Source: Myxococcus eversor (GTDB lineage: Bacteria; Myxococcota; Myxococcia; Myxococcales; Myxococcaceae). Taken from it: a DNA stretch of 64,000 nucleotides. Under the pieces are notes generated by a model. That model had not been told where the DNA came from and made no database searches. It saw only the letters and a list, made by a program, of their open reading frames with translations. Shown here one piece after another: positions 55,574-64,000 of the stretch (within the stretch, counting starts at the first letter, position 1; every line of letters starts with the position of its first letter). The stretch is from the NCBI RefSeq assembly GCF_010894455.1, contig NZ_JAAIXY010000007.1, forward strand, positions 124,001-188,000, in the 5' to 3' direction. A program made the translations under genes and the position numbers.

Positions 55574-56682
55574 CGGACCGTCCCCGAGCGGCTCACCCGG
55601 TACAGGGCCACCGCGCCCACCAGCATGAAGATGACGTTCGCCAATTGTCCCGCCAGCGGCGCCGGCAGCTTGCCCTGCTGGCCCAGCTGCTCGAAGGCGC
55701 GGCTCAAGAGGTAGTACAGGACGTAACCGCCCAGCGTCAGGAGATAGCCCCACGCGCGGCCCGCCTGTCGGCGACCGATGGCCAGCGGCGTGCCGAGCAA
55801 CGCGAAGGCGATGGGCGCCAGCGCGCCCCCCAGGCGGCTGTGCAGCGCCATCCTGAAGCCGCGCGCATCCCCACCACTCGCCTCCGCCTCGCTCGCGGCC
55901 TGGAGCAGCTCCGACGGCGTCAGCTCCTCCTTGGCGGAGGTGAAGCGGCCCCGCTTGCCCATGGACGCGCCCACGCCCACGCTGATCTCCGCCCGGTCGA
56001 AGTGGATGACGCTGTAGTCCTCGGACGCGCGACCGGAGCGGTGCACCTCGCCATCCTCCAGGGCGAAGCGCAGCACCTCTCCACCGCTGGACGTGCCCAC
56101 CTGGCCCCGGTGCGCCAGCACCAGCAGGGGTGAGTTCGCCTCGCGGTCATCGTGCAACAGCACGTTCGTCCACTTGCCATCCTGGGAGGACACCTGCTCC
56201 GCGTACAGCGTCAAGTCACTCAGGTCCTCGTAGAAGGTGCCGGACTTCACGTCGCCGACGACGTTCTTCCGGATGACCTCGCTCACCAGCTCCTTCACGC
56301 CCGTGAGGCCCCAGGGTTGCGCGGTGGAGGTGATGATGAGCATCAACACGCTGAGCGCCACCGCCACGCCCATCGGAGCGAAGAGCAGGCGCGTGGGGCC
56401 CACACCCAGCGCCTGGAGCGCCGTCAGCTCGCGGTCCTCTCCCAGTCGCCCGAGCCCCAGCAGGATGGCGAGCAGGAACGCAATGGGCAGCGCCATCATC
56501 AGGAAGTGCGGCGTGAGGTAGGCCACCAGCCGACCCAGGTCCAGCACCGTCACCGACGAGCCCAGGAGCACGTCCGTGCCTCGCAGGAACTGCATCACGA
56601 ACAGCAGCAGGAACATGAAGGCCACCCACACACCGAGGGGGACCAGCAGCTCACTGAGGAGATAGCGGGAGATGCGCGTCAC
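55570..56682 (-). CDS. lptF: LPS export permease LptF
   Basis: A 370-residue YjgP/YjgQ permease, paralogous to LptG and forming the LptFG heterodimer. It begins TRISRYLLSELLVPLGVWVAF, has the coupling helix segment LGRLGEDRELTALQALGVGP that contacts LptB, and the second-half motif LHSRLGGALAPIAFALLGTPLAIG. The periplasmic domain lies at residues ~130-255. Its GTG start overlaps the purD stop by 4 nt, so LPS export is translated directly behind a purine gene. Confidence 0.88.
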   Translation of the reverse strand: MTRISRYLLSELLVPLGVWVAFMFLLLFVMQFLRGTDVLLGSSVTVLDLGRLVAYLTPHFLMMALPIAFLLAILLGLGRLGEDRELTALQALGVGPTRLLFAPMGVAVALSVLMLIITSTAQPWGLTGVKELVSEVIRKNVVGDVKSGTFYEDLSDLTLYAEQVSSQDGKWTNVLLHDDREANSPLLVLAHRGQVGTSSGGEVLRFALEDGEVHRSGRASEDYSVIHFDRAEISVGVGASMGKRGRFTSAKEELTPSELLQAASEAEASGGDARGFRMALHSRLGGALAPIAFALLGTPLAIGRRQAGRAWGYLLTLGGYVLYYLLSRAFEQLGQQGKLPAPLAGQLANVIFMLVGAVALYRVSRSGTVR

Positions 56683-57938
56683 GGCGCGGCCTTCATCCCC
56701 TTCGCGCCGATGTCATGACGGAAGTGCATGCCCTCGAAGCGCACCGCCTCCACCGCCGCGTACGCCCGCTCCCGCGCGCGCGACAGGTCCTCGCCCCGCG
56801 CGCACACCGTCAGCACCCGCCCGCCGCTCGTCACCAGCGCGCCGTCCCGCGCCTCCGCGCCCGCGACGAACACCGTGGCGTCCGTCGGCACCGCGTCCAG
56901 CCCGTCGATGCGCTGCCCCTTGCGAGGCGCGTCCGGATAGCCCTGCGCCGCCAGCACCACGCCCACCGAGGCGCCCGGCGCCGTCACCAGCACACGCGGC
57001 TCCAACTGGCCGCGCGCGCACGCATCCACCAGCGGCAGCAGGTCCTCGCCCAACTGCATCATCAACACCTGCGTCTCCGGGTCTCCGAAGCGCGCGTTGA
57101 ATTCCAGCACCTTGGGCCCGCCGCGCGTGAGCATCAGCCCCGCGTACAGCACGCCCTTGAAGGGAAGCCCACGACGGCGAAGCACCGCCAGCGTGGGGGC
57201 GATGACGCTCTCCCCCACCTCCGCCAGCTGCGCCTCGTCGAGAAACGGCGCGGGACTGTAGGCCCCCATGCCGCCGGTGTTGGGGCCGGTGTCTCCATCT
57301 CCCACGCGCTTGTGGTCCTGAGACAGCGGCAGCATGACGTAGCGCTCGCCGTCACAGAGCGCCATGGCGGAGACCTCCTCGCCCTCCAGCAGTTCCTCCA
57401 GCACCATGCGCTGCCCCGACGAGCCCAGCGCCGCCACCGCTCGCACCGCCTCGCGCGCGGAGTCCACGTCGTGCGCGACGATGACGCCCTTGCCCGCGGC
57501 CAGCCCGTCCGCCTTGACGACGATGCGGCCCTGCGCCACCGCGTAGGCCTCCGCCTCGGCGGCGTCGGTGAAGGTTTTGAAGGCCGCGGTGGGAACGCCC
57601 GCCTCGGCCATGATCTCCTTGGCGAAGGCCTTGGAGCCCTCGATGAGCGCCGCGCCCGCCACCGGCCCGAAGCAGGGGATGCCCGCCTTCGCCAGCGCGT
57701 CCGCCACGCCCGCCACCAGCGGTGCCTCCGGCCCCACCACCACCAGGTCCACCCGCTCCCGCCGGGCGAGCGCCACGACCTCGTCCGGCGCGTCGGCCTT
57801 CACGGGCACGTTGGTCGCGAGCTTCGCCGTGCCCGGGTTGCCCGGGGCGCACAACAACCGCGTGAGCCGGGGACTCTGGGAGAGCTTCCACGCCAGCGCG
57901 TGTTCACGGCCTCCGGAACCCAGCAACAGGACCTTCAC
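56679..57938 (-). CDS. purD: Phosphoribosylamine-glycine ligase
   Basis: A 419-residue ATP-grasp enzyme making GAR in step two of purine synthesis. VLLLGSGGREHALAWKLSQS, APGNPGTAK, VVVGPEAPLVAGVADAL, IVVKADGLAAGKGVIV, GDTGPNTGGMGAYSP and FNARFGDPETQVLM are all present. GTG 57938 gives the family's usual start (KVLLLGSGGREHAL) and has GAGG upstream; the GTG two codons earlier is less likely. The preceding zinc-ribbon/TPR gene ends just 8 nt upstream. Confidence 0.95.
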   Translation of the reverse strand: MKVLLLGSGGREHALAWKLSQSPRLTRLLCAPGNPGTAKLATNVPVKADAPDEVVALARRERVDLVVVGPEAPLVAGVADALAKAGIPCFGPVAGAALIEGSKAFAKEIMAEAGVPTAAFKTFTDAAEAEAYAVAQGRIVVKADGLAAGKGVIVAHDVDSAREAVRAVAALGSSGQRMVLEELLEGEEVSAMALCDGERYVMLPLSQDHKRVGDGDTGPNTGGMGAYSPAPFLDEAQLAEVGESVIAPTLAVLRRRGLPFKGVLYAGLMLTRGGPKVLEFNARFGDPETQVLMMQLGEDLLPLVDACARGQLEPRVLVTAPGASVGVVLAAQGYPDAPRKGQRIDGLDAVPTDATVFVAGAEARDGALVTSGGRVLTVCARGEDLSRARERAYAAVEAVRFEGMHFRHDIGAKGMKAAP

Positions 57939-57945
57939 ATCCACC

Positions 57946-60846
57946 TCACCGTTCCAACAGGTAGAGCATCCGCTTGGCCGGGAGGTACGCGGGGTCCAAC
58001 CCCACCACGCTCACCAACTGAGCACGCGCGCCGTCACGACGCTGCGGCGCCTCCAGCTCCGCGAGCCGCGCCTTGGCCGACAGCAGCGTGGGAGACAGCC
58101 CCAGCGCCTCACGCAAGGAGCGCTTCGCGGGTTCCACCTGACGGCTCTCCGCCAGCACCAGCCCCTGGGCCAGATGCGCCACGGGCAACTGCCGCCCCGC
58201 GGACACCGCGCGCGTCGACAGCGCACGCGCCTCGTTCAGGTTCCCTCGTCGCAGCGCGATGAGCGCCCGGTACGCCAGCGCACCCGCATTGTTCGCGTCC
58301 GACTCCAGCACGTCCCGGAAGTGCCGGTCCGCCGCGTCGAGCTCTCCCTGGTGGAAGCGCAGCAGGCCCTCGTAGAGGTACGGCCCCGGGTCGTCCGCGT
58401 TCACCGCGAGCGAGAGGATGACGTCCTCCACGCCCTTCACCGTCTCCGACGGCCGCATCCAGAAGCGCGTCACCAGGGGCCGAGGCTCCAGCCGCATCGG
58501 GTCCGCGCGCAGCGCCAGGTTCAGCGCGCGGAACGCATCCTCGCGCCGCTTCGCCCCCGCCGCCGCCACGCCCGCCAGGAGCTGCGCGTCCAGCCTGCGC
58601 TCATCCCGCGACACCGCCTCCTGGAAGCGCTCCAGCGCCTCCGCGGGCTTCTTCTCCAGCAGCAGCACGCGGCCTTCCAGCACCATCTCCAGGGCGCGGT
58701 CTTCCAGCCGTCCCTTGAAGCCCTCCAGGTGCTTGCGGGCATTCGCCGCGTCGCGCTGCTCCAGGGCGACGAGGAAGACCTGGAGGTGTGCCTCGGGCAG
58801 CTCCTTCGCCAACCCGAGCGCCTCCTCCGCGAACTTCACTCCCGCCTCGCTGTTGCCCGCGGCGCGCTCCGCGGCGGCCAGGTGCACGAGCACCTCCGCC
58901 ACGTCGCGGTCGCCATGGCGCTCGCGGGCCTTCAAGAGCGCGCGCAGCTCGCGCACGCCCGCGGCGGGATTGCCCTCGGACTGGTAGCGCAACACCGCGA
59001 GCGGCAGCAGCGCCCGCAGCTCCCCGGGGTCCGCCTTCACGCGCGCCTCGTACAGCTTGCGCGCCTCGCCCGGCTCACCCACCTCCTGGTAGATGCGCGA
59101 GGTGGCCGACAGGCTGTCCCAGTCCCTGGGGTCCGCCTTCAGTCGCTTGCGCAGCGTGTCCAGCGCGAGCGAGTACTCGCCGGCCGACTCGTGCGCGAGC
59201 GCGCGGTAGTACTGGATGCGCTTGAGCTCGGGCGCCAGCTTCTCCGCGGAGTCGAAGTGATTGCGCGCCAGCGCCCCCGAGGACGACAGGAAACACCGGC
59301 CCAGCACCAGGTGGGCCTCGGCCTTCTGCGCGTCCGTCGCCTGCGCCTGATTGAGCGACTCGTCCGCCAGTTCCTTGGCCTGCTTGAGCGGCTCCGCCTG
59401 CCGTGAGCGCGTCAGGAGCAGGTTGGCGTGAGCCAGCAGCAGCAGCGGGGTGCGCCCCGCGCGAGACTCCGAGGCCTCGACCAGCGCGCTCGCCTCCGCG
59501 AAGGTGGAGTCGTCCAGCCCGGCGCCTCGTCCCAGCGCCAGCGCCTGGACATAGCCGGCGATGGCCTCGTCGCTGCGCGGGTCCAGGAGCAGCGCCTGCT
59601 GGAAGGACTCCTCCGCTTCCGCATAGGCGAAGCGCTCGTCACGGGCGAGCTGCTTCTGACCCTCCGCGAGCCGCTCCGCGCCGGTGCCCTCCAGCTCCAG
59701 GTACTTCAGCTTCCACCGAGGCAGCACCGCCTGCACGGCCTCGGGAATCGCAGCGACCGGAACCACCTCCGTCCGACGGCGCTCCGCTTCCTGGTGCTTC
59801 ACGAAGAAGAAGCCGCCCACCCCCGTGCCGACGACGAGCAACGTCAGCCCACCCACCAGGGCCCAGCGGCCTCCACCCGGGGAACCACGCCCACCCTGCT
59901 TCTCCGCGGAACCGGAGCGGAGGCTGGAGGACGTGGTGGTTCGAGCCCCTCCCGCCGCCGCGCGGGGATTGCTCCGGGGCTCCGTGCCCAGCGAAGGCGC
60001 CGCGCCAGTCACGCCCGGCGCGGCGCGCGGGCCCGAGCCATCCCGGGGCATCAGCTCCAGCAAGTCCGCGCCACCCTCATCCGGCGACGAGAGCGGGGGC
60101 AGGAAGTCCACATTCCCGGGCGCGGTGACGGGAACCGGGGCTTCCGCCTTGGGCGCGGGTCCGCCCGCGGGCTCGCGCTGACGACAGTCGTCGCAGATGC
60201 CGAGCGCCTGGTCGAACGCATCCGTCAGCGGCTTGTCGCAGTTGCGGCAGCCCATGGTCGCGGGCTTGGGCGCGGCGACCACGGCGGGCGCCGGTGCGGG
60301 CGCGGGAGCCGTGCGCGGCGGAGCCGCCGGAGTCGGAGGCTTCACGGAGACCGGCACCGCGCCGGGCTCCGAGGAGATGCGCGCGACGGGAGCGGGCGGC
60401 GCCGCGGGCGCGGGGCCGAGGAAGTCGAGCAGCGGATCTCCTCCCGCCGAGGGAGGCCCTGGCGGCGGCCCCAGCTCCGCGAATGGATCCACCGGGGGCG
60501 CCGTGGCGGGAGTCGGCGACGGCAGCGCGCCGAAGTCCGCGAACAGGTCCGCTTCCGGCGCCGCGGCTTTCGCGGGCCGGGCCTGTGGGGCGGGAGGTTG
60601 TTCCGCGGGCGGATTGCCGAAGTCGCCGAACAGGTCATCCGCCGGAGGTGGCGCTGACGACGCGGGGGTGGGCGCCGAGGGACGCGGCGGTGCGGCCGGA
60701 GCGTCCCCAGAGGGCACGGCCGAAGGATCGCGCCGGACGAGCTGCAAGTTCCGGCAACGAGGACATTGCGCGCGGACACCCTTTGCCGTGATCAGTCGAT
60801 CATCGATGGCATAGGCGGCCGCGCATTTCTGGCAGACGATGCGCAT
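57946..60846 (-). CDS. Zinc-ribbon, single-TM, TPR-repeat protein
   Basis: A 966-residue protein. Residues 1-36 are an MJ0042-type zinc ribbon (IVCQKCAAAYAIDD...GVRAQCPRCRNLQLV). A long Pro/Ala-rich linker includes three DLFADFG-like acidic motifs and a second ribbon (GCRNCDKPL...ICDDCRQ). One membrane helix follows at ~325-347 (WALVGGLTLLVVGTGVGGFFFV), then about 600 residues of TPR-like repeats outside. This plan recalls myxobacterial motility/envelope proteins with cytoplasmic zinc fingers (GltJ/AgmX), but no TonB domain is seen. Located between purH and purD. Confidence 0.82.
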   Translation of the reverse strand: MRIVCQKCAAAYAIDDRLITAKGVRAQCPRCRNLQLVRRDPSAVPSGDAPAAPPRPSAPTPASSAPPPADDLFGDFGNPPAEQPPAPQARPAKAAAPEADLFADFGALPSPTPATAPPVDPFAELGPPPGPPSAGGDPLLDFLGPAPAAPPAPVARISSEPGAVPVSVKPPTPAAPPRTAPAPAPAPAVVAAPKPATMGCRNCDKPLTDAFDQALGICDDCRQREPAGGPAPKAEAPVPVTAPGNVDFLPPLSSPDEGGADLLELMPRDGSGPRAAPGVTGAAPSLGTEPRSNPRAAAGGARTTTSSSLRSGSAEKQGGRGSPGGGRWALVGGLTLLVVGTGVGGFFFVKHQEAERRRTEVVPVAAIPEAVQAVLPRWKLKYLELEGTGAERLAEGQKQLARDERFAYAEAEESFQQALLLDPRSDEAIAGYVQALALGRGAGLDDSTFAEASALVEASESRAGRTPLLLLAHANLLLTRSRQAEPLKQAKELADESLNQAQATDAQKAEAHLVLGRCFLSSSGALARNHFDSAEKLAPELKRIQYYRALAHESAGEYSLALDTLRKRLKADPRDWDSLSATSRIYQEVGEPGEARKLYEARVKADPGELRALLPLAVLRYQSEGNPAAGVRELRALLKARERHGDRDVAEVLVHLAAAERAAGNSEAGVKFAEEALGLAKELPEAHLQVFLVALEQRDAANARKHLEGFKGRLEDRALEMVLEGRVLLLEKKPAEALERFQEAVSRDERRLDAQLLAGVAAAGAKRREDAFRALNLALRADPMRLEPRPLVTRFWMRPSETVKGVEDVILSLAVNADDPGPYLYEGLLRFHQGELDAADRHFRDVLESDANNAGALAYRALIALRRGNLNEARALSTRAVSAGRQLPVAHLAQGLVLAESRQVEPAKRSLREALGLSPTLLSAKARLAELEAPQRRDGARAQLVSVVGLDPAYLPAKRMLYLLER

Positions 60847-60849
60847 GAG

Positions 60850-62394
60850 TCAGTGCCGGAAGTGTCGCACTCCGGTCACCACCATGGCCATCCCATGTTC
60901 GTCGGCGGCCGAAATGACCTCCGCATCCCGAACAGAGCCGCCAGGCTGGATGACACAGGTCGCACCCGCCCGGGCCGCCTCGTCCAGGCCGTCCCGGAAG
61001 GGGAAGAAGGCATCCGACGCCACGGCGGCCCCCTGGAGGGCCTGCCCGCCGCGCTGCATCGCGATTCGGACCGAATCCACTCGATTCGTCTGTCCGCCGC
61101 CCTGGGCCAGCAGTTGGCTCCCAGAGGCGAAGACGATGGCGTTGCTCTTGACGTGCTTGCACACCTTCCAGGCGAAGCGGAGGGCCCGCTCCTCGTCCGG
61201 TGTGGGTGCTCGTTTGGACACCACCTTCCAGCTCAGCTCCGGCTCCACCGCGTCCCGGTCCATCAGGAGCAGGCCTCCGGACACGCTCCGGCCATCGAGC
61301 TGGGCCCTCGGCCGGACGGTCGGCGAGGCCAGCGACGCCCCCGCCTCCAGGAGCCGCAGGTTCTTCTTCGCCGCGAGCACCTGGAGCGCCGCCTGCGAAT
61401 ACGACGGCGCGATGACCGCCTCCAGGAACGTCTCCGCCATGGCCTGGGCCGTGGCCTCGTCCACCTCGCGGTTGAACGCGACGATGCCGCCGAACGCGGA
61501 CGTCTCATCCACCGCCCGCGCCGTGCGGTACGCCTTCACCAGCGCGTCATCCACCGCCACGCCACACGGCGTGTTGTGCTTGATGATGACGGCGGCGGGA
61601 CGCTCGGGGAACTCGAGCACCAGGCCCAGCGCGGCATCCAGGTCCAGGATGTTGTTGTACGAAAGCTCCTTGCCCTGGAGCACCCGCGCGAAGCCCACCG
61701 TCGGCTCCGAGGGCGCCGAGTGCTCGCGGTAGAAGGCGCCGCGCTGGTGCGGGTTCTCCCCGTAGCGCAGGTCCTGCGCCTTGCGGAACGACAGCGACAG
61801 CTCTCCGGGGAAGGGGTCGCCCGCCTCGGCGGACAGCCACGCGGAGATGGAGGCGTCGTAGGCCGCCGTGTGCGCGAACGCCTTGCGCATCAGCTTGCGC
61901 CGGGTGGTCTCGCCCACCGCCTTGTGCTGCTCCAGTTCCGCGAGCACCGCGGGATAGTCGTCCGGGTCCACGACGACGGCCACGTGCCGGAAGTTCTTCG
62001 CGGAGGCGCGCACCATCGCCGGCCCGCCGATATCAATCTGCTCGATGACCTCCGCCTCTTCCGCGCCCGAGGCCACCGTCTGGCGGAACGGATAGAGATT
62101 CACGGCGACCAGCGAGATGGGCTCGATGCCGTGAGCCTTCATCTCCTCGCGGTCCGCCTCCAGCTCCAGGCGACCGAGGATGCCGCCATGGATGCGCGGG
62201 TGGAGCGTCTTCACACGGCCGCCGAGAATCTCCGGACTGTGTGTGTGCTCGGACACCTGCGTGGCGGCGATGCCAGCGCCCTTGAGCGCCTCCAGCGTGC
62301 CACCCGTCGACAGCAGGCGGTAGCCCAGGCCAACCAGCCCCTGGGCGAAGGGAACCAGACCTCGCTTATCGGAAACGCTGAGGAGAGCCAGCAC
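60850..62394 (-). CDS. purH: Bifunctional AICAR transformylase/IMP cyclohydrolase
   Basis: A 514-residue enzyme for the last two steps of IMP synthesis. The N-terminal IMP cyclohydrolase has [46 protein letters not shown] and VAVNLYPF. The C-terminal transformylase has [14 protein letters not shown] and [13 protein letters not shown], with the catalytic Lys-His pair. GTG 62394 is chosen because it gives the usual N-terminus and GAGG lies 7 nt upstream. It leads the minus-strand operon that continues to the Wzy-like gene. Confidence 0.95.
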   Translation of the reverse strand: MLALLSVSDKRGLVPFAQGLVGLGYRLLSTGGTLEALKGAGIAATQVSEHTHSPEILGGRVKTLHPRIHGGILGRLELEADREEMKAHGIEPISLVAVNLYPFRQTVASGAEEAEVIEQIDIGGPAMVRASAKNFRHVAVVVDPDDYPAVLAELEQHKAVGETTRRKLMRKAFAHTAAYDASISAWLSAEAGDPFPGELSLSFRKAQDLRYGENPHQRGAFYREHSAPSEPTVGFARVLQGKELSYNNILDLDAALGLVLEFPERPAAVIIKHNTPCGVAVDDALVKAYRTARAVDETSAFGGIVAFNREVDEATAQAMAETFLEAVIAPSYSQAALQVLAAKKNLRLLEAGASLASPTVRPRAQLDGRSVSGGLLLMDRDAVEPELSWKVVSKRAPTPDEERALRFAWKVCKHVKSNAIVFASGSQLLAQGGGQTNRVDSVRIAMQRGGQALQGAAVASDAFFPFRDGLDEAARAGATCVIQPGGSVRDAEVISAADEHGMAMVVTGVRHFRH

Positions 62395-62493
62395 GTGTGC
62401 GCCTCGGTGTGCGGGAAGCGGCGGTAGTAGCAACCACCCCCTGGGGTGTCAACGCAACACGTCGGCGCTCCGTCGGCGGCGGCGAGCCGCCAG

Positions 62494-62988
<495 letters not shown>

Positions 62989-63043
62989 GTCCCCTCCACG
63001 TGAGGCCAGTCTAACCGGGTCCACCGGCTCCAGGGCCGGCATC

Positions 63044-63568
63044 TTATTGCGAACTCATCGTTTCGTCTTCGCGTGCGGTGACTGCGCTGCCCAGCCGGGC
63101 CACGTCCCGGACCAGATCCTGCGCTCTTTGCCGCAGCGTTGCCAACTGTGCTTCGAGCGAACGTCGGTGCTCCCCCCCGAAGGCCCGCTCTCCCAACTCG
63201 TCCCGCAGCCCGTCGAATAGACCGCCGAGGTCCCGCTCCACCTGGTCGATGTGATTGCTGTGGAACACGAAGGACTTCTTGATGTCCTCGAGGGTGTGCC
63301 CCTCCGCCATCATCTTCTTGATGACGTTGATGCGGCGCACTGCCTCCACCGGGTAGAGCCCCAGGCTCCCCTGGTGCTTCCCCTTCCGCCCCACCCGGCG
63401 ACTCCTCGGTAGCAACCCCGCCTGGACGTACTTGCGGAAGGTCGCCTCCGACAGACGCACGCCCCGCGGACGAAAGATTTCCAGAATGGCGCTCGCGGGG
63501 AGTCCTCCCGCGTTCTCGCGCTCAATCCGAGCAATCTCGTCGGGAGCCAGCAGGTCCATCGATTCCAT
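63044..63568 (-). CDS. MerR-type HTH regulator
   Basis: A 174-residue protein with a winged-helix MerR-like domain ([37 protein letters not shown] then [28 protein letters not shown]) followed by a coiled-coil of ~60 residues ([22 protein letters not shown]). It has no obvious metal or B12 domain, so its signal is unknown. ATG 63568 lies only a few bases after TATATT and lacks a ribosome-binding site; ATG 63559 has GGAA in front. It is 55 nt upstream of the sigma-like gene on the same strand. Confidence 0.82.
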   Translation of the reverse strand: MESMDLLAPDEIARIERENAGGLPASAILEIFRPRGVRLSEATFRKYVQAGLLPRSRRVGRKGKHQGSLGLYPVEAVRRINVIKKMMAEGHTLEDIKKSFVFHSNHIDQVERDLGGLFDGLRDELGERAFGGEHRRSLEAQLATLRQRAQDLVRDVARLGSAVTAREDETMSSQ

Positions 63569-63876
63569 TGAATATAAGCTACTCAGAGGAGGACACTGAG
63601 TGCCAGAAATGGGCCTTCGGTGTCAAGGAAGACCGCTACAGGTCCGTTGCGGTGTCGGCCGGTTCACGCTTCGAAAACGGGCGCGCGCGCCACGCGCCAG
63701 GCGGCACGGCGCGGCCTCACCACGGGGTGAAGGAAGACCCGGAGCGCTGGCGTGTGGTGGTGCCCGGGGTGTGATGGAACCCGGGTCCGCGCGCACGGCG
63801 GAGCCCCAGGGGGCGCCGCGCGGGTGTCAGCGCGGGAGTAGCAGTGAGACGGGGGATGCGCCGAGGTGGCGCGGGG
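63569..63876. other. Intergenic region
   Basis: About 300 bases between the MerR-type gene and the end of the PEGA-domain gene. No gene, RNA or clear terminator was recognised. TATATT directly before the MerR start is the only promoter-like element. Confidence 0.4.
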
Positions 63877-64000
63877 TCAGCGGCCGCGCGGCGGGCGGAA
63901 CTCGCGCGTCACCGTGGCGCCGGCGGTGATGGTGACGTCGTAGCGCTTCTCTCCCGAGGGATGCTGGAAGAGGAGCTTGTAGGTACCCGGAGCCAGCTTG
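63877..64000 (-). CDS. C-terminal end of a PEGA-domain protein (partial)
   Basis: Only the last 40 residues are present; the gene starts beyond base 64000. The sequence LAPGTYKLLFQHPSGEKRYD followed by a TITAGATVTREF strand and an Arg-rich tail is the end of a PEGA domain. In myxobacteria such domains often close Ser/Thr protein kinases or TPR envelope proteins, but which one cannot be told from this fragment. Confidence 0.7.
   Translation of the reverse strand, partial: KLAPGTYKLLFQHPSGEKRYDVTITAGATVTREFRPPRGR

Overview
The window is high-GC DNA with very strong third-position GC bias, many GTG starts and frequent 1-4 nt start/stop overlaps. The gene content fits a fruiting myxobacterium (Myxococcus/Corallococcus type, Myxococcota): an RpoH-like developmental-type sigma factor, many lipoproteins and TPR proteins, large Pro/Ala-rich proteins, an AA10 polysaccharide monooxygenase, a secreted trypsin-like protease and exopolysaccharide genes. 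I recognise no rRNA, tRNA, CRISPR array or intact insertion sequence. The genus is inferred from gene style only.

Region by region. 0-3.3 kb: start of a probable alpha-2-macroglobulin-like protein, RlmE-type rRNA methyltransferase and small unknown proteins. 3.3-17.3 kb: LCAD-type acyl-CoA dehydrogenase, an RND efflux operon (lipoprotein adaptor, pump, MarR regulator), a family III CoA-transferase, an SCP2-domain protein, a divergent response regulator and histidine-kinase-like protein, TatA, and a long-chain acyl-CoA synthetase coupled to a TPR-like exported protein. The acyl-CoA dehydrogenase and the SCP2 gene each carry the same TTGATT-N4-AATCAA palindrome just upstream, which suggests one lipid regulon.

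17.4-20.9 kb: RpoH-like sigma factor with an intrinsic terminator, then a Rieske-folE-FAD oxidase operon. 21.0-26.4 kb: a zinc-uptake operon (small His/Cys membrane protein, outer-membrane barrel, ZnuA, a lipoprotein with a CHNGHCH motif, ZnuC, ZnuB) with a promoter and inverted repeat in front. 26.4-33.0 kb: a Tiki/ChaN-like lipoprotein lacking the usual first His, an isochorismatase-like hydrolase, a MerC-domain/TPR operon, a His-tailed lipoprotein and a second His/Cys membrane protein resembling the one in the zinc operon. Metal handling is a recurring theme here.

33.3-40.8 kb: ATP-grasp-like protein, Bax-inhibitor-1 protein, chitin/cellulose-type AA10 enzyme, thioredoxin-like [2Fe-2S] ferredoxin, an unusual AT-richer non-coding stretch and the B12-dependent ribonucleotide reductase NrdJ. 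41.0-46.8 kb: one 1951-residue protein with an MshEN (possible c-di-GMP-binding) N-terminus, long PPGM-type and 29-residue repeats, and a GAF-like C-terminus. 47-54.5 kb: secreted protease, then surface-polysaccharide genes (initiating sugar transferase, two GT4 transferases, Wzy/WaaL-like protein). 54.5-62.4 kb: a tightly overlapped minus-strand run purH, zinc-ribbon/TPR protein, purD, lptF, lptG, Wzy-like. 62.5-64 kb: a cysteine-rich sigma-region-4-like regulator, a MerR-type regulator and the tail of a PEGA-domain protein.
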